Source of the DNA: Desulforhabdus sp. TSK
Lineage (GTDB): Bacteria > Desulfobacterota > Syntrophobacteria > Syntrophobacterales > Syntrophobacteraceae
Length of the DNA stretch: 64,000 nt
Direction of reading: 5' to 3'
NCBI RefSeq assembly: GCF_022836495.1
Contig: NZ_BQXM01000018.1
Coordinates: forward strand, 1-64,000
Shown here in pieces: positions 34,595-41,742 of the stretch. The notes under the pieces were generated by a model. That model saw nothing but the letters and a program-made list of their open reading frames with translations, was not told where the DNA came from and did not search any database. The position numbers and the translations under genes were made by a program. Each line of letters begins with the position of its first letter. Within the stretch, counting starts at the first letter, position 1.

Positions 34595-36010
34595 TCAAAA
34601 AATTTCGTTTTTCAGTAAGTTCAACACAATCCGGTCTGCATTTCTTCTCATGAGGGATGTCTCCGTGGCGGTTTTTTCGGCGGGCGTTTGCTTGTCGATT
34701 CGTGCGGCAGTATCGGTCAGTGTGAATTCCGCGACGAGTTTCTTCTTGCTGGCGCCATATGCTTCCGTTTTCGTCGTGATCTCAAAAAGTGTGGCGAAGT
34801 CTCCCTCTTTCCGGCCGGGTTCGGTGGCCACCATGGATTCCTTCCTGGATTGAATGCTCAACACGATTTTCGCTCCCTCCCGTGAAGAACTCGCGAGATA
34901 GGCATTCCATTGATTGGAGTTTTCCGGGGATGCCGACGATTTGGAATCTCCGGCTCTCACGATCTCGTACATTCCGCTATTCGAAAGCGCTTGAGAGAGG
35001 ATCTTGCCGCATTCATCGGACTGGGGATTTTTTGAATCGGATCTGATAACAAATGCGATATTGAGAGGATCGTTCAGACGTTCGATCCATTTCTTGCAGT
35101 CGGATGCCAGTTTGTTGTCCTTGGGATTTCCCGCCATTACACTTTCGAGTTTTGCCAGGGCCTTCTCCCTCCGACCCGTGAAAATATAACATACCCCAAC
35201 ATAGAATTGCGCCAGGGGGTCTTTGCCGTTGATGCCTTCCGCTTTTTGGAAGCCGTAGAGTGCTTGCTGAAAGTTCTTTTTATTGAAATGATACATGCCC
35301 TTTTGGTACAGGTTTTCAAAAAGCTCCGAGTTCGAAACGCTTTTTCGAGATTTGGATTTTGCTAAGGTCTTCATTTCCAGGAGGGCATAGAGTTCTGGAG
35401 GCCTGCTTGAATTGAATTCATTGACGATTTGTTGCGCGGCGGATAGCCCTGCCTGGTACCCTACCTGACCTACTTTGTCCATACCTGTCAGAAATGTGGT
35501 GACGAAATCAATCTGTCCACTGCGGCTCTCTCCCAGAGCGTTGCCTTCCCAAACCACGTTTCCGCTCAGATCGTACCCCTTGATACGGAATCTAACTTTT
35601 GCCTCGACCTCGCCGGACAGGGTCCCGATGGCATTGCCGTAAGCGTAAAGGATTTCGGGCTCGATGACTGCTTCCACATCAGGCTGATAATTTCCCATGT
35701 AAGGGGGAAGAGAATTGACTTCGACGGCCTCGTCGAACAGGGAGGATATCATTTGCATCGCGATGGGAACCATGTATTTTCCCACTTCCATCTGGAACAC
35801 CATTCCCATTTTGTTTTGTTTGCACACATAATTCCGGAGGTCATCACTGAAGTAAACCCCCACTTTGGCGTGAATCTTCTCGGTATTGGGGAAAAGTTCG
35901 CGTGTCGCCGGTGCTACATTGAGTGGAACATTGTGAACGCACCCAGATTGTGAAAGCACCAGTGCAAGCATGATGGCTGACAAGATTCCGGTGTGTTGCA
36001 AACGTTTCAT
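34595..36010 (-). CDS. Outer-membrane-type lipoprotein with TPR-like repeats
   Basis: A 471-residue lipoprotein: hydrophobic signal and lipobox SQSGC with the lipidated Cys near residue 24. Residues 30-220 form a domain with strands and a long helix (KVGVYFSDDLRNYVCKQNK, VEAVIEPEILYAYGNA). Residues about 240-330 contain TPR-like helices (YQKGMYHFNKKNFQQALYGF, DPLAQFYVGVCYIFTGRREK). The C-terminal 130 residues (LNIAFVIRSDSKN onward) look like a CsgG/FlgO-type small domain. The start at 36010 is preceded by GGGAGAGGG. It runs divergently from the 36.2 kb operon and could be its outer-membrane component (inference). Confidence 0.75.
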   Translation of the reverse strand: MKRLQHTGILSAIMLALVLSQSGCVHNVPLNVAPATRELFPNTEKIHAKVGVYFSDDLRNYVCKQNKMGMVFQMEVGKYMVPIAMQMISSLFDEAVEVNSLPPYMGNYQPDVEAVIEPEILYAYGNAIGTLSGEVEAKVRFRIKGYDLSGNVVWEGNALGESRSGQIDFVTTFLTGMDKVGQVGYQAGLSAAQQIVNEFNSSRPPELYALLEMKTLAKSKSRKSVSNSELFENLYQKGMYHFNKKNFQQALYGFQKAEGINGKDPLAQFYVGVCYIFTGRREKALAKLESVMAGNPKDNKLASDCKKWIERLNDPLNIAFVIRSDSKNPQSDECGKILSQALSNSGMYEIVRAGDSKSSASPENSNQWNAYLASSSREGAKIVLSIQSRKESMVATEPGRKEGDFATLFEITTKTEAYGASKKKLVAEFTLTDTAARIDKQTPAEKTATETSLMRRNADRIVLNLLKNEIF

Positions 36011-36108
36011 CCCTCTCCCTCCCATTCGTAAGGCGTGTCCTTGCCAATGACTTCTCATGTCTTCCAAGCCAAAGAAAAACTGTCCTGAATTCATCCTTTT
36101 AAACATCT

Positions 36109-36138
36109 TTCATATTAGAAGAGAGAATGACTTGTCAA
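36109..36138 (-). promoter_or_regulatory. Promoter candidate for the lipoprotein gene
   Basis: On the minus strand a perfect TTGACA (36138-36133) is followed after 18 bases by TATGAA (36114-36109). It lies about 100 bases before the lipoprotein ATG in an AT-rich divergent spacer. Confidence 0.5.
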
Positions 36139-36176
36139 TGAATAGGGAATGATATGCTTAATTGGTGGGGACCGAT

Positions 36177-37448
36177 ATGAGCGGAGAGGTCGTTGCATTT
36201 CCTGTGGTTGCTTTGCTTCCCGTTGCGGGAATTGTAGGAATAGTCGCGGTGGGCTCTGCCGCGGCCCGTGCGGTTCAGTCCATTGTGGACCATCAGGTGG
36301 AAGCGGCCCGCAAAAAGGCGGAAGAAGAAAGACACCGTCTTCGAGAATGGGAGGATTTTCAGGGGAGGCAGCGGCAAAAACTGGAAGAGGCGAGTCGTCT
36401 CCAGAACGAGCTCAGGCAAGCGGAATCAAGACTTGCAGGCATTGGCCTCGGTGACGCGGCGGAAGCGGGCGCCTGGGAGCGAAGAGCCCCTTCCTATGCT
36501 GGTGGGGGGAAGAAGGCAAATATGCCTCACGACGCCCTGCGTTCAGAGCTCCAACGCATAGGAAAATTGCTTCAGGAACTTCCCGAGAGCTTCCGGTTGA
36601 ATCCCCATTCCCCATATGAGCGCATGGAGGAATGGCATGCAAAGCTCGCATCCGCTGCGGAACAGTCGAGATCCTCGAGGCCCGAGACGGCATCTACGCT
36701 CAGGGAGACCATTCTCCGGACGTTCAGGGCTTACATCGAGAAGGAAGAGGCCGAGTCTCGGAAGCAGAAGGAAATGTACAGTAAAGTGAACAACCTCATC
36801 GAGGATGTGATGCTTGTCGGACAGCTGGCTGGCAGCCAAGTGGCCCATTCCGAATTGAGATCCATCCGCACTGACCTTCTTCACCTTCTTTCGGCAGAGG
36901 TTATCTCTCCCGGACAGATTCAGCTCATTGAAAAGTGCTTCAACGGCATTCGGCAAAGGGTCGATGACGAAACGGCCATGCTGGCCGGCAGGCGGGCGCT
37001 GGCCGAGTCACTTACGCGCCACCTCAGTGCTCTTGGCTATCGAACGATCGCGGACTTTTCAGATCATGTCGACGCCGGTTTCTCAGAGGCTCTTCTTGCC
37101 ATGCCCGGGGGGGAGCGGGTGCGGATTCGCATCGCCGCCGACGGTGGCATGGCCTGCCAACTCATGCATGAGTCCAGGCATTCCGTCGATGCGCTCTCAC
37201 GGGAAGTCGTTGCGCTCTTCAAGCGCCAGGAAACCAAATGGTGTACGGATTTCAAGGAAGTCATCCGCCGCATGACTGCCGAAGGATTTCTCTACGAGGT
37301 GAAGTTTGAGCAAGAAATTCCGCTGGAGCGGATCCCGGTCGTGGTGATGGAAACTGCCGATGAGCTTGCACGGTGGAAAGAGGATCGGGAAGAAGAGGAT
37401 GAAATGGAACGATTTCAACGGGAAGATCAGAGGAGATACCTCGAATGA
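36177..37448 (+). CDS. Coiled-coil membrane-anchored protein, first gene of the long + operon
   Basis: A 423-residue protein with one N-terminal hydrophobic segment (residues about 8-33), a charged coiled coil to residue 85, a helical middle and a C-terminal domain (about 275-400; LSALGYRTIADFSDHVDAGF then GGERVRIRIAAD). That last domain resembles the C-terminal part of the coiled-coil protein at 62541-63947. ATG at 36177 follows GGTGGGG; a TTG at 36162 is also in frame. It overlaps the AAA+ gene by 4 bases. Likely a membrane partner or adaptor for that ATPase (inference). Confidence 0.7.
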   Translation: MSGEVVAFPVVALLPVAGIVGIVAVGSAAARAVQSIVDHQVEAARKKAEEERHRLREWEDFQGRQRQKLEEASRLQNELRQAESRLAGIGLGDAAEAGAWERRAPSYAGGGKKANMPHDALRSELQRIGKLLQELPESFRLNPHSPYERMEEWHAKLASAAEQSRSSRPETASTLRETILRTFRAYIEKEEAESRKQKEMYSKVNNLIEDVMLVGQLAGSQVAHSELRSIRTDLLHLLSAEVISPGQIQLIEKCFNGIRQRVDDETAMLAGRRALAESLTRHLSALGYRTIADFSDHVDAGFSEALLAMPGGERVRIRIAADGGMACQLMHESRHSVDALSREVVALFKRQETKWCTDFKEVIRRMTAEGFLYEVKFEQEIPLERIPVVVMETADELARWKEDREEEDEMERFQREDQRRYLE

Positions 37449-39478
37449 TCGTGCTCGACGATGAGAGCAGTCCTCGGTGGCTCAAGGAACTGGCTCGTTT
37501 TCTGCCGCTCAAGAATCTGATTTTTGTTCAGGGCAATGTCCTTGACCTGTTATCATACTCGATTCAATCCCAGACACAGGATGGAACATCCATCCTGTGG
37601 ACCGAAAATACCTTGCCTCTTTTTTTCCGAAGGTTACTGGAGGAACTGGGATACGATGTGGTCGGATTGTTCGATCCGGTGGATGGGCTTTCTTTTGCCC
37701 TACCGGAAATGGAGCAGACCTACAAACAGTTGTCTTCAGGGAAGCGCCCCGTATCGACTGCGTCCGCCAGCGGACCGCGTCCTGCCGTCTCCCTGCCTCC
37801 GACTACAGTGGGATACCAGGAGGGAGAGTCCTCTACTATCGTACCGACTCAGGGAAGAGCCTCCGCAGAGCCTCCGGAGGAACAGCCACCGCCCCAGGGA
37901 ATGGCTCGTTCCCGGGAGATGGACCTCAACAGCGCTTTCGACGGCATCCGGGCAGCTCTGCGCAACACCTGCGCGCCGTGCGCCTTCGTGTTCAACCTGG
38001 CTTCGCGGTTGGTCACCTCCCCGGGCCACCTCACTCGGGACGAACGGGTGCTTTTCACCAAGGTGCTCAAGGCGTCCACAGAGTGTGCGGATGTCCACAG
38101 GGATGGGCTGCACTGGAAGAACGTGATGATATTCATTTGCGACAAGCTCAACGATCTTCCTGCATTTCTCTATCTGAACAATCCCAGAGCGAGATCGATT
38201 TTCATCGACAAGCCGGACCGCCTTGCTCGCTCACGCCTTTTCAGGCGCTCATACACCAATTTCCATGGTGTCGAGCCAAGCTCCGAATGTCCGGCCGAGC
38301 TCACCTCCCAATTTGCATCCCTGACAGACGGAATGAGCAATCATGAGCTCAAGAGCCTGGGGCTACTTTCCCGAAGGGAAAAGGTCCCTGTCAAGACACT
38401 GAAAGACGTTCAAAAGCTCTGCGAACGGTACAAGTACGGCATCACCGAAAGCGAATGGGATAAGATCGACCGAACGCGACTCGACCGGTCGGAGGAATTC
38501 ATCAGGGAGCGTATCAAAGGTCAGGATCTGGCCATCGCGCGAGTGCTCGACATCGTCAAACGGGCAAAAATCGGTCTTGCGGCCGGTTCGGGCGTTTCCA
38601 GCAGGCCGCGGGGCGTGCTCTTTTTTGCCGGACCGACGGGCGTCGGCAAGACGGAGCTCGCCAAGAGCCTCGCCGAGCTGCTTTTTGGGCAGCAGGACCG
38701 GTGTATTCGTTTCGACATGAGCGAGTATGCCTCACAGCATGCCGACCAACGTCTCCTTGGCGCACCGCCCGGCTACGTGGGCTACGAAGAGGGCGGTCAA
38801 CTCACCACGGCCATTCGAGAGAAACCCTTTTCCGTTCTGCTTTTCGACGAAATAGAGAAGGCGCACGGCAGTATTTTCGACAAGTTCCTTCAGATCCTCG
38901 ACGATGGAAGACTGACCGACGGCAAGGGGGAAACCGTATACTTCTCGGAGTCCATCATCGTCTTCACAAGCAACCTCGGCACAGTGTCTCAAACTGCAGA
39001 AGAGGGGGAAGAGACCGTGGCTGCCTGCATGCCTCCCTACGAACGCATGCAGGAAAGTGTCCTGAAGGCCATCAGAGACCACTTCAACCATCAGCTCGGG
39101 CGCCCGGAAATCTTGAACCGTTTTGGTGACAACTTCGTGGTGTTCGACTTCATTCGCCCGCCGGTGGAAGAGCAGATCATCGATCTCCTCCTGAAACATC
39201 TCACCGAACGCGCCATGGAGAGTCACAAGATCGCTTTGTCAGTGGCGCCTGAAGTGAGGGAGAAACTCATCGCCATGGGCCGGGGCAATTTGCGGCATGG
39301 TGGCCGCGGACTTCGAAATGTCGTCGATTCCGCCATGGTCAATCCACTAAACAGAGCGCTCTTCGATTGCAGCGACATCGAGGAAGGGAGCACCGTTCGC
39401 GTGGTAGATCTCCTCGACCACGGCATCACCGCAAGCTACCGTTTCGAGCTTCGAATAGAGACCGACCGGAAGGGATGA
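37445..39478 (+). CDS. ClpB-D2-like AAA+ ATPase with novel N-terminal region
   Basis: A 677-residue protein. Residues 1-100 and 160-290 form a domain without Walker A (NLIFVQGNVLDLL, CAFVFNLASRLV, NVMIFICDKLNDLP, SIFIDKPDRLARSRLF), like a degenerate NTPase. Residues 350-670 are a Clp/HSP100 second ATPase module: Walker A GPTGVGKT (396-403), YVGYEEGGQLT pore-loop region, Walker B LLFDEIEKAH, and RPEILNRF. It should be an unfoldase; no ClpP-binding loop is evident. ATG at 37445 overlaps the upstream stop. The N-terminal part resembles that of the CbxX-type protein at 58275-62507. Confidence 0.85.
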   Translation: MIVLDDESSPRWLKELARFLPLKNLIFVQGNVLDLLSYSIQSQTQDGTSILWTENTLPLFFRRLLEELGYDVVGLFDPVDGLSFALPEMEQTYKQLSSGKRPVSTASASGPRPAVSLPPTTVGYQEGESSTIVPTQGRASAEPPEEQPPPQGMARSREMDLNSAFDGIRAALRNTCAPCAFVFNLASRLVTSPGHLTRDERVLFTKVLKASTECADVHRDGLHWKNVMIFICDKLNDLPAFLYLNNPRARSIFIDKPDRLARSRLFRRSYTNFHGVEPSSECPAELTSQFASLTDGMSNHELKSLGLLSRREKVPVKTLKDVQKLCERYKYGITESEWDKIDRTRLDRSEEFIRERIKGQDLAIARVLDIVKRAKIGLAAGSGVSSRPRGVLFFAGPTGVGKTELAKSLAELLFGQQDRCIRFDMSEYASQHADQRLLGAPPGYVGYEEGGQLTTAIREKPFSVLLFDEIEKAHGSIFDKFLQILDDGRLTDGKGETVYFSESIIVFTSNLGTVSQTAEEGEETVAACMPPYERMQESVLKAIRDHFNHQLGRPEILNRFGDNFVVFDFIRPPVEEQIIDLLLKHLTERAMESHKIALSVAPEVREKLIAMGRGNLRHGGRGLRNVVDSAMVNPLNRALFDCSDIEEGSTVRVVDLLDHGITASYRFELRIETDRKG

Positions 39479-39482
39479 TAGT

Positions 39483-40139
39483 GTGAAGGGGGTGGACATC
39501 AATATCTACGGTATCGCTCATCCCGTGCGTTGTCTGGGGCCAGGATGTCGACTGGTGCTCTGGGTTGCCGGCTGCTATCGGCGGTGTGAGGGATGCGCTT
39601 CCCCGACTCTTCAGGATCCTGCAGCGGGGAAATTGATTCCGGTTGATCACCTCGCACGGCGTATTCTGGCAATCCGGCTACCTCTGGACGGGATCACCCT
39701 CACGGGCGGTGAGCCGGTGGATCAGGCACAGGCCCTCACCGGACTTCTCGATCGGCTGCGGGCCGAGAGACCGGAGTGGAGCACTATCCTCTATTCCGGA
39801 TATACTCTGGAGGAGATTCAAGGGAAAGGGGGAGCGGAGGGCCGCCTTCTCGATTTGACCGATATACTGGTGGACGGTCCATTCGAACGCCATATCCCTG
39901 CGTGCCATCCCCTTGCCGGCTCAGGCAACCAGAAAGTCCACTGTCTCAGTTCACGAGGCCGCCAACTGAAGCGAAGAGCGGATGAGGTTTTGGCTACTAA
40001 CTTCGAACTGGGTATCGGTCCGGATTCCACCCACCTGCTCATCGGCATCGGAGCACAAAGGGAAAGAACCGCCGTGAAGACAGCCCTTAGCCGGTTGAAT
40101 GAATTGAATAAACGATTGGAGGGGAGGCGCCTGTTGTGA
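39483..40139 (+). CDS. Radical-SAM activase-like protein (NrdG/PflA type)
   Basis: A 218-residue protein of the glycyl-radical activase style. The cluster motif is C31-x3-C35-x2-C38 (CYRRCEGC), and TLTGGEPVDQ is the SAM-binding GGE box. SGYTLEEIQGK and LVDGPFERHIP match the activase family. Length is near that of NrdG. No glycyl-radical enzyme or ribonucleotide reductase is present in the operon, so the target is unknown; it may modify another protein encoded here. Start is GTG at 39483 with GGAAGGGAT upstream; a GTG at 39492 is also possible. It overlaps the FHA gene by 4 bases. Confidence 0.82.
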   Translation: MKGVDINIYGIAHPVRCLGPGCRLVLWVAGCYRRCEGCASPTLQDPAAGKLIPVDHLARRILAIRLPLDGITLTGGEPVDQAQALTGLLDRLRAERPEWSTILYSGYTLEEIQGKGGAEGRLLDLTDILVDGPFERHIPACHPLAGSGNQKVHCLSSRGRQLKRRADEVLATNFELGIGPDSTHLLIGIGAQRERTAVKTALSRLNELNKRLEGRRLL

Positions 40140-40816
40140 CAAATTACATCAAAATATGCCCGATTTGTGGGGCGTTCAATCCCGAGAGTGCGCAAGCCTG
40201 CAAGAAATCCGACTGCAATGCGTTTCTCGACGGAGTGGAAGCCGTTCCCGAGCCGTATCCAGAAAAGCCGGAGCAGCCTTTTGGGGAGGGTAAGGGCGAT
40301 GAAGAGGCAGCTCCTTCGGAGCTCGATCCAGACCAGTTACCTTTGCCTGAGAATTTGCAGGGCTCTCCGTTCAAGCTATGCCCCCAGTGCGGCGCGAGAA
40401 ATTCAAAGGATAGCTTCCTTTGCGCCACGCCGGGTTGCAATACGAGCCTTGCATTTGTGGAGGCTGTTCTTATGCCCGAAGGCTCCACAAACTTGCTGCC
40501 GAGGCGCCTCTATCTGGAAAATCCGCATCTCCCGCATCCCCTCGAGGTCAAAAGCGGGCAGGTGGTTGGACAGGCTCATCCTACGAGCGGCGCCGATGTC
40601 AAACTTTCGGGCATTCCCGATATCGAGTGCGTGTCTCGGTCTCACTGCCGCTTCGATTTCGACGGAAGCTCATGGATGCTCACTGCCCTTCCAACGACCA
40701 CGAACAAGACTTGTGTCAACGGAAAAGTCATTCCCAAGGGGCAAAGTGTCGCCTTAAAAAATGGGGATGTGGTGACTATGGCGATCTGTGATTTCCGAGT
40801 GAGGCTGATGGAGTGA
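40136..40816 (+). CDS. Double zinc-ribbon FHA-domain protein
   Basis: A 226-residue protein. Two zinc-ribbon-like motifs at residues 8-28 (CPICG, CKKSDC) and about 82-102 (CPQCG, CATPGC) precede an FHA domain (about 130-226): GQVVGQ, then VSRSHCRF with the key Ser and His, and TCVNG with the phosphothreonine-contacting Asn. The usual Arg of the first motif is Gln here. FHA domains read phosphothreonine, so this is the probable reader of the kinase two genes downstream. Start is GTG at 40136, overlapping the stop before it; its own stop overlaps the PP2C gene. Confidence 0.88.
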   Translation: MTNYIKICPICGAFNPESAQACKKSDCNAFLDGVEAVPEPYPEKPEQPFGEGKGDEEAAPSELDPDQLPLPENLQGSPFKLCPQCGARNSKDSFLCATPGCNTSLAFVEAVLMPEGSTNLLPRRLYLENPHLPHPLEVKSGQVVGQAHPTSGADVKLSGIPDIECVSRSHCRFDFDGSSWMLTALPTTTNKTCVNGKVIPKGQSVALKNGDVVTMAICDFRVRLME

Positions 40817-41742
40817 GCAGCACCTATCGGATTGTCGGGCACACGGAAAAGGGGCCAGTCAGGGCTGCCAATGAAGACCATATCCTGGTCGCCCGGTTTG
40901 TGAAAAATCGGGGGCGCATCTGGATGACCATCGATCAGGAAGACGATTTCCTCGGCGGATACGGCATCCTGCTCGCGGTTGCAGACGGTGTGGGAGGAGA
41001 AGCCGGAGGAGCGGTGGCGAGCAGGCTCGCACTCACGACCATCGAGCGGCATTTTTACGGTGTCGAAAAAACAGGGCGGGATCTCGGCGATTTCGGGGAA
41101 ACGATCAAATCGGCGGCCGGGCGCGCTAACGAGACCCTCTTGGCCCTCGCAGCCGGACGACCTGAACTGTCCGGAATGGGTTGCACTCTCACGGGCATCT
41201 GTCTAACCCCCCATGGGTACCTCGTTTTCAATGCGGGCGACAGCCGGGTTTACAGGTACAGGAATGGTGCCATGGCGCTCACCTCTGACGACAGCCTGAC
41301 AGGTGTCATCATTCGAGCCGGACACATGTCTTTTGACGAGGCGCAGACATCCCCACTGCGCCATACCATTACCAACTGCCTGGGACAGGCATCCTTTAAC
41401 TTGAACGTGATGCATGGTCGCGAATTGCGCGACGGAGACATCTTTCTCGTCTGCTCGGATGGGGTGCACGACCTCGTCACCGAGGATGACCTCGACGAGA
41501 TCATGGCCAGTAACGGGTCTCTGGATGCGGTCATGAATGAAATCGTGGATCGGGCCGTGAATCGGGGTGGCCATGATAATATATCGGCCATTCTTGTCGG
41601 CTTTGGCCCCCGTGAGGAGACGTGTCCGGACAAGGCTCCCGTGTTACCCGAAAGTATAGAGCTATCGACATCCACTGACTTGCCGGAGCGGGTGAACGTG
41701 GCTGCCGATGGTAGCCGGTTGAATGAGGAGGAATTCCCATGA
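40813..41742 (+). CDS. PP2C-family Ser/Thr protein phosphatase
   Basis: A 309-residue metal-dependent phosphatase. Motifs in order: RAANEDHILV, LLAVADGVGGEAGG (metal-binding Asp), FNAGDSRVYRYRNG, FLVCSDGVHDLV and GGHDNISAILV. All the metal-ligand aspartates are present. About 60 extra residues at the C-terminus are acidic and probably unstructured. GTG at 40813 overlaps the FHA stop, and its own stop overlaps the kinase gene, giving a tight reader-eraser-writer trio. It should remove phosphate added by the kinase. Confidence 0.92.
   Translation: MSSTYRIVGHTEKGPVRAANEDHILVARFVKNRGRIWMTIDQEDDFLGGYGILLAVADGVGGEAGGAVASRLALTTIERHFYGVEKTGRDLGDFGETIKSAAGRANETLLALAAGRPELSGMGCTLTGICLTPHGYLVFNAGDSRVYRYRNGAMALTSDDSLTGVIIRAGHMSFDEAQTSPLRHTITNCLGQASFNLNVMHGRELRDGDIFLVCSDGVHDLVTEDDLDEIMASNGSLDAVMNEIVDRAVNRGGHDNISAILVGFGPREETCPDKAPVLPESIELSTSTDLPERVNVAADGSRLNEEEFP

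Noticed and set aside
36132-36158. Promoter TTGTCA/TATGCT for the long + operon
   Set aside because: Spacing is only 15 bases and the start of transcription would fall just before the ribosome site, so I do not call it.
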